The translations under genes were made by a program, and so were the position numbers. A DNA stretch of 64,000 bases from Rudaea sp. (lineage in GTDB: Bacteria; Pseudomonadota; Gammaproteobacteria; Xanthomonadales; Rhodanobacteraceae): the NCBI GenBank assembly GCA_031291055.1, contig JARLJU010000150.1, positions 1-64,000 of the forward strand. The letters are read 5' to 3'. How positions within the stretch are numbered: the stretch's first letter is position 1; the number at the start of each line of letters is the position of its first letter. The notes under the pieces were generated by a model. The model did no database searches, was not told the DNA's origin, and was given only the letters and a program-made list of their open reading frames with translations. Below, one piece after another: positions 54,718 to 64,000 of the stretch.

Positions 54718-57237
54718 ATGAGAATCTTTTTACGTTTGCTGCGTTACGCCTTGATTTTGGCGGTAACCGGACTCGTTCTTGCCTGCGCTGCCATCGGTAT
54801 TGCCTACTGGTTGATCGCCCCGCGCCTGCCATCGGTCGACGTGCTGCGCGATGTACGTCTGCAGGTACCCCTGCGCGTTTACAGCGCCGACAACAAGCTC
54901 ATCGCCACGTTCGGCGAAACCCGCCGGATTCCGGTCAAGATCGAACAGGTGCCGAAGGAACTGAAGAACGCGTTCCTCGCCGCCGAGGATGCGAATTTCT
55001 ATTCCCACCCCGGCGTCGACTGGCAAGGGGTGGTGCGTGCCGTCGGCCTCATGATCAGCAAGCGTACGCTGCATGTGCCCGGCGGCAGCACGATCACGCA
55101 GCAGGTGGCACGCGGATTCTTTCTGAGCTCCGAAGTCAGCCTCACGCGCAAGATGACCGAGATTTTTCTCTCCTTCCGCATCGAGCATGAGCTGAGCAAG
55201 GATGAAATCCTCGAGCTTTACCTGAACAAGATCTTCTTCGGCAACCGCGCCTATGGTGTTGCCGCCGCCGCGGAGTTCTATTACGGCAAGACCCTGGACC
55301 AGCTCAGCCTCGGCGAATGCGCCATGCTCGCCTCGCTGCCGAAATTCCCGTCCAGCAGCAATCCGCTGAACAATCGCGCGCGCGCGACCGAGCGCCGCAA
55401 TTACGTGCTGCAGCGCATGCTCGACAACGGCTTCATCAACGACGCCCAGTTCAAGCAGGCCAATGGCGAGCCCGACCTGTCCTACGCGCACGAACCACCG
55501 ATCGAAGTCGAAGCACCGTATCTGGCGGAAATGGTCCGCCTGGACGCGCTGGACCGACTGGGCAACGACGCGCTCACGAACGGTTTCACCATCCATACCA
55601 CGCTGGATTCGCGTGCCCAGGACGCCGCCAACCAGGCCCTGCGCGACGATCTGATCAGCTACGACCAACGGCATGGCTTCCGCGGCGCGGAAGCACATCT
55701 GGAACTGGACGCGCATCCAACGCCGGCCGAACTGGACAAGCTGCTCGACCCGTTTCATCCCGTCGTGGGACTGATCCCCGGCATCGTCACCGAAAGCGAC
55801 GAAAAATCGGCGACGGTGTACCTGCTCGACGGCCAAAGCGTGCCGCTGGACCTGGACTCGGTGCGCTGGGCGCAGCGATACAAGGATGAGAGCCACCGCG
55901 GCGGGCCACCGAAACGCGTCGACGATGTGTTGAAAACCGGCGATGTCGTGCGCCTGGCGCGCAACGCCGACGCGAAGTGGAAGCTGTCGCAACTTCCCGT
56001 GGCCCAGGGCGCATTGATTTCGCTCGATCCGGAAGACGGCGCGATCAAGGCCGAGGTAGGCGGGTTCAGCTACTCGCGCAGCAAATTCAATCGCGCGGTG
56101 CAGGCGGCCCGCCAGCCTGGATCGAGTTTCAAGCCCTTTTTCTACGCAGCCGCATTCGAACACGGTTTCACGCCGGCATCGATCATCAACGATGCGCCGA
56201 TCGTGTTCGCCGATCCATCGAAGCCCAATGGCTTGTGGACACCGAAGAACGACGACGACAAGTTCGATGGCCCGATGCGTCTGCGCGAAGCGATGGTGCA
56301 GTCAAAAAATCTCGTCTCGGTGCGGCTGCTCGATGCAATCGGGGTGCGCTATGCGCGGGAATATGCAACTCGCTTTGGTTTCCCGCTGGACCAGATTCCG
56401 GAAAACCTTTCGATGGCGCTGGGGACGGCTTCGGTATCGCCGATCATGATGGCGCGCGCCTATGCGGTATTCGCCAACGGCGGATTTCTGATCGATCCGT
56501 ATTTCCTCGATCGCATCGACGATCGCGATGGCAAGCAAGTATACAAAACGCAACCCGCTGTCGCCTGTCGCCATTGCCCGCAGCGTCTGCGCGAAGATGC
56601 ACAGGCGCAGGCGGCGCAGGCAAGAGCCGATGCCGGCGAGGCGGTCAAGACCGCGCTGTCGCCCATCACAAGCACGCAAGCCGCAGCTGCGGCGCCGACG
56701 GCAGCCGCGGATCCGGACGCGCCGAAGCTGGCACCCCGTGTGGTCGACGCGCGCATCGTGTATCTGATCGGTTCGCTGCTGCATGATGTCGTGCGCCGCG
56801 GCACGGGCCATGACGCGATGGTGCTCAAACGCAATGACCTGGCCGGCAAGACCGGATCGACGAACGATCACCGCGATGCCTGGTTCAATGGCTACAACGA
56901 TGCGCTGGTTGCCAGCGTATGGGTGGGCTTCGACGACTTCAGCTCGCTCGGGCGTTCCAACGGCGTCGGCGAATTCGGTGCACAAGCGGCGCTGCCGATG
57001 TGGATCGGATACATGCGCGAGGCGCTCAAGGGTGTACCGGAAAAGCCTTTCGAAATGCCCGCCGGCGTCACCACGGCGCGCATCGATCCGGCCACCGGCC
57101 AACTCGCGCCCAGCGGCGATGCGCAGAGCATGCTCGAGGTATTCAAGGTGGAAGACGTCGCCCGCCTGGCGAACGGTCCGAACAGTCCGTCCGAAGAGGA
57201 AAAGAAGGTGCAGCAGGACGCCTACGGGATATTCTGA
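54718..57237 (+). CDS. mrcA: Penicillin-binding protein 1A
   Basis: 839 aa. A cytoplasmic start and one TM helix (about 9-34) are followed by a GT51 glycosyltransferase domain with EDANFYSHPGVDWQGVVRA (catalytic Glu) and GGSTITQQVAR, then an OB-fold insert and the transpeptidase domain with SxxK in GSSFKPFFY, SxN as SKN and KTG in AGKTGSTNDHRDAW. It polymerises and cross-links peptidoglycan. Its position divergent from pilMNOPQ is conserved in Pseudomonas and Xanthomonas relatives. I see no clear promoter; TATACT at 54663-54668 is a candidate -10. Confidence 0.96.
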   Translation: MRIFLRLLRYALILAVTGLVLACAAIGIAYWLIAPRLPSVDVLRDVRLQVPLRVYSADNKLIATFGETRRIPVKIEQVPKELKNAFLAAEDANFYSHPGVDWQGVVRAVGLMISKRTLHVPGGSTITQQVARGFFLSSEVSLTRKMTEIFLSFRIEHELSKDEILELYLNKIFFGNRAYGVAAAAEFYYGKTLDQLSLGECAMLASLPKFPSSSNPLNNRARATERRNYVLQRMLDNGFINDAQFKQANGEPDLSYAHEPPIEVEAPYLAEMVRLDALDRLGNDALTNGFTIHTTLDSRAQDAANQALRDDLISYDQRHGFRGAEAHLELDAHPTPAELDKLLDPFHPVVGLIPGIVTESDEKSATVYLLDGQSVPLDLDSVRWAQRYKDESHRGGPPKRVDDVLKTGDVVRLARNADAKWKLSQLPVAQGALISLDPEDGAIKAEVGGFSYSRSKFNRAVQAARQPGSSFKPFFYAAAFEHGFTPASIINDAPIVFADPSKPNGLWTPKNDDDKFDGPMRLREAMVQSKNLVSVRLLDAIGVRYAREYATRFGFPLDQIPENLSMALGTASVSPIMMARAYAVFANGGFLIDPYFLDRIDDRDGKQVYKTQPAVACRHCPQRLREDAQAQAAQARADAGEAVKTALSPITSTQAAAAAPTAAADPDAPKLAPRVVDARIVYLIGSLLHDVVRRGTGHDAMVLKRNDLAGKTGSTNDHRDAWFNGYNDALVASVWVGFDDFSSLGRSNGVGEFGAQAALPMWIGYMREALKGVPEKPFEMPAGVTTARIDPATGQLAPSGDAQSMLEVFKVEDVARLANGPNSPSEEEKKVQQDAYGIF

Positions 57238-57869
57238 TGCCTATGCGCAATTCCGCCCATCACGCCGGGCGCGCACAGGAACTGCGTCGCTGCATTGCGC
57301 TGGAAGCCGCGCGCCTGATGAACGAGCACGGCATACGCGATTTTCATATAGCCAAGCGCAAGGCCGCAGAACGCCTTGCTGCCGGCGCGGATATCGGCCT
57401 GCCCAAGAATAGTGAAATCGAGGATGCGCTGCGCGAGCATCAGCGCCTGTTCCAGGCGGCTGAGCATCCGTTGCGCCTGCGCCATTTGCGCGAAGTCGCG
57501 CGCGATGCCATGCGGTTTTTCCTGCGTTTTGAACCACGCCTGGTCGGCAGCGTGCTCGATGGAACCGCCGGCAGGCACTCCGCTATCTGCCTGCATCTGT
57601 TCAGCGACACAGCCGAGGAAGTTGCCGGTTTCCTGCAGGAACAGGCCATTCCGCACGAGGAGCAGAACCGTCGCTTGCGCATGAATCACGACACGCAGCA
57701 TGAATACCCGGTGCTGCTGTTTTCCGCCGACGATGTAGCCATCGACCTGACCGTGCTGCCGCGCGATGCGATCCGTCAGGCGCCGCTGGACCACACCGGC
57801 GAACACCCGATGCGACGCGCGACGCTTGCGACACTGGACGAGTTGCTGGCGAGCGAACCCGGTTTCTAG
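57237..57869 (+). CDS. Hypothetical protein, possible nucleotidyltransferase-like fold
   Basis: 210 aa from the ATG that shares one base with the mrcA stop (TGATG). An N-terminal helical part (about 1-75, [24 protein letters not shown]) is followed by an alpha/beta part ([38 protein letters not shown]). Spacing of strands and acidic residues recalls nucleotidyltransferase-fold proteins, but the GSxxxx[DE]x[DE] signature is not complete. It is coupled to mrcA and overlaps the convergent gltA by four bases. Function unknown. Confidence 0.7.
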   Translation: MPMRNSAHHAGRAQELRRCIALEAARLMNEHGIRDFHIAKRKAAERLAAGADIGLPKNSEIEDALREHQRLFQAAEHPLRLRHLREVARDAMRFFLRFEPRLVGSVLDGTAGRHSAICLHLFSDTAEEVAGFLQEQAIPHEEQNRRLRMNHDTQHEYPVLLFSADDVAIDLTVLPRDAIRQAPLDHTGEHPMRRATLATLDELLASEPGF

Positions 57870-59158
57870 CGTTTGGCGATTGGCGTGTAGTCCCGCTTGA
57901 CCGCACCGGTATAGATCTGGCGCGGACGACCGATCTTGGTGTCCTTGTCCTGGTGCTGCTCCAGCCAGTGCGCGACCCAGCCGGCCGTGCGCGCGATCGC
58001 GAACATCACCGTGAACATCTCGGTCGGAATCTTCAGCGCCTTGTAGATGATGCCCGAATAGAAGTCCACGTTCGGATAGAGCTTGCGCTCGACGAAATAT
58101 GGATCCTTCAGCGCCGCCTGCTCCAGTTCCAGCGCGACATCCAGCAGTGGATCGCTGACATTCAGGTCGGCGAGCACCTTGTGCGTCATGTCGCGGATGA
58201 TGGTTGCGCGCGGGTCGAAATTCTTGTACACGCGGTGACCGAATCCCATCAGGCGGAAACTGGAATTCTTGTCCTTGGCGCGCTCGACCGCCTTGCCGAC
58301 ATTCTTGGCATCGCCGATCTCCGCCAGCATTTTGAGCACCGCCTCGTTGGCGCCGCCGTGAGCCGGACCCCACAGCGCGGCAATGCCTGCGGCGACGCAG
58401 GCATACGGGTTGGCGCCGGTGGAGCCGACCAGTCGCACCGTCGAGGTGCTCGCGTTCTGTTCGTGATCGGCGTGCAGGATGAACAACAGATCCAGCGCCT
58501 TGGCCACGACCGGATTCAGTGCCAGCGGCTCGCTCGGCACCTCGAACATCATGTGCAGGAAGCGGGTGATGTAGTCCAGGTTGTTTCTTGGGTATCGGAT
58601 GGGCCAGCCGATCGAATAGCGGTACGCAGCCGAGGCGATGGTGGGCATCTTGGCGATCAGGCGGATCGCCGCGAGGCGCCGCTGTTCCGGATCGCCGATG
58701 TCGAGCGTGTCGTGGTAGAACGCGGACAGCGAAGCTATCGAGCCGCACAGCATCGCCATCGGATGAGCGTCGTAATGAAAGCCGTGCAGAAAGTTCTTCA
58801 GCGATTCGTGCATCATCGTGTGATGCGTGACTTCGTCCTCGAACGCGCTGAACTTGGCAGTGTCGGGCAGTTCGCCGTTGATCAGCAGATAGGCGACTTC
58901 AAGAAAGCTCGAATGCTTGGCCAGCTGTTCGATCGGGTAGCCGCGATACAGTAGCACCCCAGCGTCGCCGTCAATGAACGTGATCGCACTTCTCGTGGAT
59001 GCGGTCGAGACGAAACCCGGATCGAACGTGAAATATCCCAGTTCCTTGTACAGCTTGCCGATATCCACGGCAGGCTCGCCCAGGGTTCCGCTCAGAAGCG
59101 GTAGCGTGATGGTCTTGTTGGTCGCACTATCGGTCAGCTGAACGGTCTTGTCGGACAC
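57866..59158 (-). CDS. gltA: Citrate synthase
   Basis: 430 aa from a GTG at 59158 ([20 protein letters not shown]), preceded by AGGGAG six bases upstream; the ATG at 59206 would add 16 residues without support. Type I citrate synthase with [20 protein letters not shown] (catalytic His), [15 protein letters not shown] (His) and [13 protein letters not shown], and a final Asp in [15 protein letters not shown] region. It condenses acetyl-CoA and oxaloacetate. The N-terminal beta domain points to the NADH-regulated hexameric type. Confidence 0.95.
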   Translation of the reverse strand: MSDKTVQLTDSATNKTITLPLLSGTLGEPAVDIGKLYKELGYFTFDPGFVSTASTRSAITFIDGDAGVLLYRGYPIEQLAKHSSFLEVAYLLINGELPDTAKFSAFEDEVTHHTMMHESLKNFLHGFHYDAHPMAMLCGSIASLSAFYHDTLDIGDPEQRRLAAIRLIAKMPTIASAAYRYSIGWPIRYPRNNLDYITRFLHMMFEVPSEPLALNPVVAKALDLLFILHADHEQNASTSTVRLVGSTGANPYACVAAGIAALWGPAHGGANEAVLKMLAEIGDAKNVGKAVERAKDKNSSFRLMGFGHRVYKNFDPRATIIRDMTHKVLADLNVSDPLLDVALELEQAALKDPYFVERKLYPNVDFYSGIIYKALKIPTEMFTVMFAIARTAGWVAHWLEQHQDKDTKIGRPRQIYTGAVKRDYTPIAKR

Positions 59159-59290
59159 GGCGGACTCCCTGATGTGGTTCGCGGCAGGATCGGTGACGGA
59201 CGCCACACCGACCGGATGCGCGTAACGGCGCGCCGCGGATTATCGCACAGGCATTTGCGTGAAAGCTGCAACACTCTCGCCACGGGGCGC

Positions 59291-59331
59291 AGCAAAAAAG
59301 CACGCCGGTCGTTCGCGACCGGCGTGCTTTT
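59291..59331 (-). terminator. Strong terminator after rpmE2
   Basis: AAAAGCACGCCGGTC (59296-59310) pairs perfectly with GACCGGCGTGCTTTT (59317-59331), a 15-bp stem with a six-base loop. On the minus strand it ends in TTTTTT, so it ends rpmE2 and insulates gltA. It can also work on the plus strand. Confidence 0.88.
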
Positions 59332-59385
59332 GGCATGAGGCTGTCGACTTGCCCCGGCAAGGCGCCGGGAAGGACAACGCGCGAC

Positions 59386-59631
59386 TTACTTGGCGCCGTA
59401 GCGCTTGCGGAACTTGTCGACGCGGCCGCCGGCATCGACGGTCTTCTGCTTGCCGGTGTAGAACGGATGCGACTGGCTGGAAATTTCGACCTTGACGACC
59501 GGATATTCCTTACCGTCTTCCCACTTGATCTTGTCCTTGCTGGTCATGGTCGACCGGGTCAGGAAGGCAAATTTCGTGGAGACATCCTGGAACACCACGT
59601 CGTTATACTGAGGATGGATGTCGGCTTTCAT
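59386..59631 (-). CDS. rpmE2: 50S ribosomal protein L31 type B
   Basis: 81 aa from the ATG at 59631 ([18 protein letters not shown]), with GGAG nine bases upstream; the longer open frame upstream is not conserved. The product lacks the CxxC zinc pairs of L31 type A, and has HPFYTGKQ and the final [11 protein letters not shown] of the type B form. Type B L31 is usually made when zinc is scarce. No Zur-like palindrome is evident upstream. Confidence 0.95.
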   Translation of the reverse strand: MKADIHPQYNDVVFQDVSTKFAFLTRSTMTSKDKIKWEDGKEYPVVKVEISSQSHPFYTGKQKTVDAGGRVDKFRKRYGAK

Positions 59632-59668
59632 GGAACACTGCTCCGCAAAACGTCGGGAAAAGACGATC

Positions 59669-62371
59669 ATGGTACCGTTTTTGGCCGTAACGGCGCAAGC
59701 TTTTGAAATTCCTGTCCGCTATACCGAGCTTTTGCCCCGCTCCAGAGCGAATTCCTGCCCACCGCGGCCCGTATCGCACATTCGTCTGATCCTGTCCTTG
59801 CTGGCACTGGTCCTTTTTTCCGCAGCAGCGCCGGCGCAGGATCTGCCGCTGACGACCGCGCAGCGTCAGTGGATTGCGCGCCACCAGCCAGTCCGCATTG
59901 CCCCGGACCCCGACCTGGCGCCGATCGACGCACTGGATGCCGATGGCCGCCAGCGCGGCCTTGCGGCGGACTACCTGAAACTCATCGGCAGCCGCACCGG
60001 CCTTGAATTCCGCGTCGTGCGCGCGCCGAACCGACACGATGCGCTGAAGTCGCTGCGCGAACATCAAGTCGACCTGCTACCGAGCGCCTTTTTTGCGGCG
60101 GCGCCGGCATACGCAGCGTTCAGTGCACCGTATCTGCGCCTGTCCGCCGCAATATACGTGCGCCATGGCGATCCCGGCTTCGGCAAGATCGACGCACTGG
60201 ATCGGCACAAGGTGGTCGTGGTTGCCGACCAGCCCTGGCCCGAGCTGCTTGCGGCCAAGGGCAGCAAGGCCGAGATCGTCACCGCCGCCGATCTGGCCGC
60301 TGCGCTGCATGCCGTGCAGGAAGGCAACGCCGATGCCTTCGTCGGCGATCCGATCACGATCACGGCGGCGATCAATCGCCTCAATCTGGGCGGTGCGATC
60401 GATCTGTCTGGCCAGCTTGATCTGGAAGCGCCAGTGGCTTTCGCGGTCCGTGCCGACTGGCCGCAGTTGCGCGATATTCTCGATGTCGCGCTGAAGAGTA
60501 TCAGCGTCGAGGATGAAAAGAGTCTGCGCGCGCGCTGGTTCGCAACGCCGGCGCCGCCGCAAGACAACGCTGCCAACGCTGGTGCTGCGCTGCCTGCAAC
60601 CAATGCTGCGGCGGTGGCCGCGGCACTGAAAACGCTGCCCGCGCAACGCGATCTGAGTGACGAAACCCGCAAGCAGATCGAGGACCTGCTGCATCAGGCC
60701 CAGGACGACAATGCGCGCGCGGACCAGTTCGCGCAGCAACTGCAAAGTCTGCGTCAAACCGCCGGAAGCGCCGAGGCCGATGCGCAGAAACTCGAGGATG
60801 CGCTTGCCCAGGACGACACCGCCGCCCTGCTCGCCTGGCGTGCGGCGCTGCCCGAGCGCGCCAGCGTCGAGCAGGTGGAAACTTTGCTCGCGCGCGAACG
60901 CTATGCGCTCGCGGATGCGCGCAGCTCAGCGGCAGCGCTCGATGCGCAAATCCGCCGTCAGACCGCTCGGCCGGCCGAGCTGCGCGATGAGCTGGCTGCG
61001 GCGCACGCAACTATTGATGCCGCTGCCAATGCCAATCCCGATCAAACCGGCATGGACAAGTCGAGCCCGGCGCCGCTGACTGCGGCACAGCACCTGCGCA
61101 CCCAGTCGGCGCTGCGCCTGGCGACCATCCAGATCGCCGTGCTGGATCTGGAAAACCGCAGCTACGAGCCGCGCATGCGCCTGTTGTCGGCGCAGCTGCG
61201 CGAACGCCAGCGCGCCGCAAATGAATTCGGCCAGCATGTCGCGGTGCTGGAAGCCCTGGTTCTGAACCGCGTCGGCGCGGATGTCGCCGATTTGCGCACG
61301 CGAGTCGTCAACGAACGCGATTCCGTGGGCACGCGCTCGCGCCTGCTGGGCGAGACGGCTGACGCTAATATCGGCCTCTGCGACCAACTGGCGCATGCCA
61401 TAACACGCCTGACCGAACTGCGCACACAGAAGCAGGCGCTGGACACGATCCGGCAGGACACCGACCAGGCCCTGGACAACACCCAGGAACGCATCCGCAT
61501 CGGCGGTGTCAGCGAAGCGGTCGGACTGATCCTGCTGGCCGAACAGCGCAAACTCAAATCGCTGCCGCAGCTAAAACGCCAGCTTGCTGCGCTGCAGACG
61601 GAACTGGCGAGAACGCGCATGGAGCTGATTGACTTGCGTGAACGTCAGAGTGCGTTGAACGACATCGGCAGCGCCGTCGACCAGGCCCTGTCGCGCCTGA
61701 CCGACTTTTCCGCCGACGCGCTGAGCGACCTGCGAGCGGGCCTGTTCCGCCTGCTCACCACGCGCGCCGAAATCGTGCCGCGCCTGGTTGCGCAACAGAC
61801 GCGCCTGGCCGCCGCCCTCGCCGAGGCTGAACAGGAATTGCGTGAGCTGACTGCAACGACCGAAAAACTCGGGGCGATGCTCGACGCACGCCTGTTGTGG
61901 ACTCCGAGTCACACGCCGGTGAACCTGTCGTGGGCGGAGCAGCTGCCGGGGGATATGATGGATTTCTTTTCCCCGCGCCGCTGGTTGCGGGCGTTGTCCA
62001 ATACCGCCGCGGCGGCGTTCGCCAGGCCGATCCGCACCGGCGGCGCGATCGTCAGTCTGATCGCATTGCTGTGGCTGAGCCGGCGCGCGCGGCAACGCTT
62101 CGAGCAGATTGCCGCACCGATGCGGCGTATTCGCACTGATCGTTACCGTCTCACCGGCGAAGCGCTGGTGTGGACACTGATGTGCGCGGCGCCGGTACCG
62201 TTCGTACTGTTTTCGGCGGCTCGATTGCTGCAGCAGGTCGCGATCAACGGCAGCGGCTTCGCCGATGGTCTGGCTGCCGCCACGACGACACTCGTGCTGC
62301 CGGCCGCCGCGCTGGCTTTTCTGCGTGCACTTACCGCCGAACGCGGTCTGGCCCAATACCATTTCCGCTAG
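59669..62371 (+). pseudogene. MscK-like channel, N-terminal part: Venus-flytrap sensor, coiled coil, first TM helices (ends at in-frame TAG)
   Basis: 900 aa as read from the ATG at 59669; other starts (59618, or a downstream TTG nearer the signal peptide) are possible. A signal peptide (LILSLLALVLFSAAAPAQ, about 38-55) is followed by a family-3 solute-binding (Venus flytrap) domain of about 230 residues (RQWIARHQPVRIAPDPDLAP ...), as in BvgS-type sensors. A coiled coil (about 310-740), resembling the MscS porin-like domain, and two or three TM helices (about 775-895) follow. The frame ends at TAG (62369-62371) but stays open beyond it, and the channel domain follows in the same frame. Whether the split protein works is unknown. 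Confidence 0.75.
62369..62371 (+). other. In-frame amber codon that splits the MscK-like gene
   Basis: The last codons read GLAQYHFR then TAG, then PRPRREALYGAVRALSLVVL in the same frame without another stop. In full-length relatives, as I remember them, the residue after HFx is usually Trp. TGG to TAG is one base change, so a nonsense mutation or a base-call error is the simplest cause. Confidence 0.7.
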
Positions 62372-62404
62372 CCGCGGCCGCGGCGCGAGGCGCTGTACGG
62401 CGCT

Positions 62405-63907
62405 GTGAGGGCACTCTCCCTGGTGGTTCTGCCAACGACGTTTTTCATCGTGCTGATGTCGCGGCCCGACAGCGGCGCACCGCTGGATACGCTCGGGCGT
62501 CTGCTGCTTGCGCTGGCCCTTGCCAGCGTCGGCTGGATCGGCTGGCGTCTGCTTGCGCCGGGCCGCGCCTGGACCTTGCGCGATGTCGTTCTGCGCGAGC
62601 CGGTGCGTGCGCGCCAATTAGTACGAATTGCCTTTTCCACAATGTGCATTGTGCTGGCGCTGCTTGATCTGCTCGGCTACTTCGTCACTGTCGAAGTGCT
62701 TGCCGCGCATCTGCTGGAATCGCTCGCAGTACTGCTCGGCATAGCCACCCTGCACGGCCTGGCGGTGCGCTGGCTGGTTCTCGGCGAACGCCGTCTCGCG
62801 CTCAAGCGCATGCAGGAGAAAATCGAGAGCGCGGACGCGGGCAGCGAACGCAGCGAGGGCGAATCGATGCCCGATCTGCCCGGGGCCGAGGAAATCACGG
62901 TCGCCAACGTCAGCGCACAAACCCGCAGGCTTCTGCGCGCGCTGACGATATTCGGATCGGTCAGCCTGCTGCTGTGGATATGGTCGGACATCACTCCGGC
63001 ATTGTCCCTGCTGGGCAACATTGCGGTGTGGGACTCGAGCCAGTTGCTTGAAGGCAAGGAAGTCGCGCTGCACGTCAGCCTGCGCGACATCCTCGAAGCG
63101 CTGGTGGCCCTGCTCCTGACTTGGGTGGCGACGCGCAATCTGCCCGGTCTGCTCGAGGTCGGCATGCTGCGCCGCCTCAACGTCGATGCGCCGACGCGCT
63201 ACGCGCTGACCAGCGTCACCCGTTACCTGATCCTGTTTACCGGCACGATTTTCGGCTTGTCGATGCTCGGCTTGCGCTGGAGCAACCTGCAGTGGCTCGC
63301 GGCCGGGTTTTCGGTCGGCCTCGGCTTCGGCATGCAGGAAATCTTCGCCAATTTCATCTCCGGCCTGATCGTCCTGTTCGAGCGGCCGTTCCGCATCGGC
63401 GACGTAATCACGATCGGCAGCATCGAAGGCACCGTCGCGCGCATCCGTACCCGCGCAACCACGATCGTCGACTGGGACAACAGGGAAGTCGTGGTACCGA
63501 ACAAGAGTTTCATCACCGACCGCCTGGTCAACTGGACCCTGTCGGACACCACGACGCGCCTGGTCATCAAGGTTGGCATCGCCTATCGCAACGATCCGGC
63601 GCAGGCGCAGAAACTGTTGCTCGCCATTGCCGCGGCGCATCCCCAGGTACTCAAGGATCCGGCGCCAAACTGCTGGATGACGGGCTTCGGCGACAGCACC
63701 CAGGATTTCGAGCTGCGCGTGTACGTCGGCGAGATCGGCCAGCGCAATCCGGTACGCACCGAGTTGCAGATGCGCATCGTCGAAGTGTTCCGCGAAAACG
63801 ATGTCGAGCTGGCATTTCCACAAATGGATTTGTGGCTGCGCAACACGGTGCAGGTACAGACAACCGCGGCGGCGGAAGAGCCGCCGCCTGCCGAACACAA
63901 GGCCTAG
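62405..63907 (+). CDS. MscK-like channel, C-terminal part: MscS mechanosensitive channel domain
   Basis: 500 aa from a GTG at 62405, same reading frame as the part before the TAG. About six TM helices lead to the MscS pore and beta domain: LGLRWSNLQWLAAGFSVGLGFGMQEIFANFISGLIVL (about 298-334; the Gly/Ala pore helix), FERPFRIGDVITIGSIEGTVARI, TRATTIVDWDNREVVVPNKSF and the C-terminal alpha/beta cage (KVGIAYRNDPAQAQKLL). The MscS core looks intact. GAGG 14 bases before the GTG is a poor ribosome-binding site, so this part would be made only by weak re-initiation or stop-codon readthrough, if at all. The natural unit is the full 59669-63907 frame of about 1412 codons. Confidence 0.85.
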   Translation: MRALSLVVLPTTFFIVLMSRPDSGAPLDTLGRLLLALALASVGWIGWRLLAPGRAWTLRDVVLREPVRARQLVRIAFSTMCIVLALLDLLGYFVTVEVLAAHLLESLAVLLGIATLHGLAVRWLVLGERRLALKRMQEKIESADAGSERSEGESMPDLPGAEEITVANVSAQTRRLLRALTIFGSVSLLLWIWSDITPALSLLGNIAVWDSSQLLEGKEVALHVSLRDILEALVALLLTWVATRNLPGLLEVGMLRRLNVDAPTRYALTSVTRYLILFTGTIFGLSMLGLRWSNLQWLAAGFSVGLGFGMQEIFANFISGLIVLFERPFRIGDVITIGSIEGTVARIRTRATTIVDWDNREVVVPNKSFITDRLVNWTLSDTTTRLVIKVGIAYRNDPAQAQKLLLAIAAAHPQVLKDPAPNCWMTGFGDSTQDFELRVYVGEIGQRNPVRTELQMRIVEVFRENDVELAFPQMDLWLRNTVQVQTTAAAEEPPPAEHKA

Positions 63908-64000
63908 CCCACCGCTGTTCCAAGAGCGGCGGCGACCAGCGTCTCGAATCGTGCATGATCCACCGTCAGCACGATGCGCGCATTGGCCGGCTTGCCGAAA
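63904..64000 (-). CDS. C-terminal fragment of an unidentified gene (cut by window edge)
   Basis: An open minus-strand frame enters from the right edge and ends at TAG (63906-63904), overlapping the mscS-like stop by four bases. The last residues read KPANARIVLTVDHARF then ETLVAAALGTAVG. The composition fits a real protein tail, but 32 residues are too few for me to identify the family. Confidence 0.5.
   Translation of the reverse strand, partial: FGKPANARIVLTVDHARFETLVAAALGTAVG

Noticed and set aside
59618..59668. Start of the MscK-like gene at 59618
   Set aside because: This region is the antisense of the rpmE2 start and ribosome-binding site, and the added residues do not extend the signal peptide; the start at 59669 is kept with caution.
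59632..59700. Zur-box control of rpmE2
   Set aside because: No AT-rich palindrome of the Zur type is visible in the upstream sequence.

Overview
The window reads as chromosomal DNA of a high-GC gammaproteobacterium, most likely of the Xanthomonadales/Lysobacterales (Rhodanobacteraceae-like). This is an inference from gene content: divergent mrcA and pilMNOPQ, a glycolytic cluster that includes a class I aldolase, MetJ-type boxes in front of a homoserine dehydrogenase, an ECF sigma factor/Ser-Thr kinase pair, and several large secreted proteins. I see no rRNA, tRNA, insertion sequence, phage gene or CRISPR array. Genes are densely packed, and many neighbours share ATGA or TGATG stop/start overlaps.

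Layout. (1) 1-2615, minus: 3' truncated gene for a secreted beta-helix protein. (2) 2788-6773, minus: marR-emrA-emrB-trmH operon with a clear sigma70 promoter. (3) 7202-9151, plus: GT1 glycosyltransferase and a macro-domain protein. (4) 9180-16342, plus: an anaerobic nitrogen-oxide island. hemN, an [4Fe-4S]-type FNR, a one-TM small protein, nnrS, a SirB2-like protein, nirK (with fused cytochrome c), nirV and a SCO copper chaperone follow one another, with three FNR-like boxes. It ends in a terminator. (5) 16412-31821, mostly minus: carbon-metabolism genes (tkt, gapA, pgk, gph, pyk, fba) interleaved with a BlaI/BlaR1-type pair, an MBL-fold hydrolase, a Kef-type antiporter, a MetJ-regulated homoserine dehydrogenase, a GNAT acetyltransferase and small envelope proteins. 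(6) 31910-37953, minus: ECF sigma factor, Ser/Thr kinase with TPRs, a small secreted protein and a collagen-like protein. (7) 38052-45202, minus: MoxR, DUF58, DUF4381, BatA, BatB/BatC fusion and BatD, all overlapping. (8) 45313-46485, minus: cNMP-binding/EAL protein. (9) 46541-54492, minus: pilM-N-O-P-Q followed by a large Ig-like lipoprotein gene. (10) 54718-64000: mrcA, a hypothetical gene, gltA, rpmE2, and a mechanosensitive channel gene interrupted by one in-frame TAG codon, then the tail of a further minus-strand gene.

How the genes work together. The FNR gene sits inside the set of genes that carry FNR boxes, so the nitrite/NO module looks self-contained: sensor, oxygen-independent heme synthesis, copper nitrite reductase, its accessory protein, a copper chaperone and an NO-response membrane protein. 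The Bat/MoxR block is a typical envelope-stress VWA complex. The pil operon encodes the type IV pilus alignment complex and secretin, with an added lipoprotein that may act at the cell surface. The most unusual items are the Venus-flytrap/MscK-like channel split by an amber codon, a perfect 10-bp inverted repeat that covers the predicted promoter and leader of the nnrS operon, and the sigma/kinase/collagen-like cluster.
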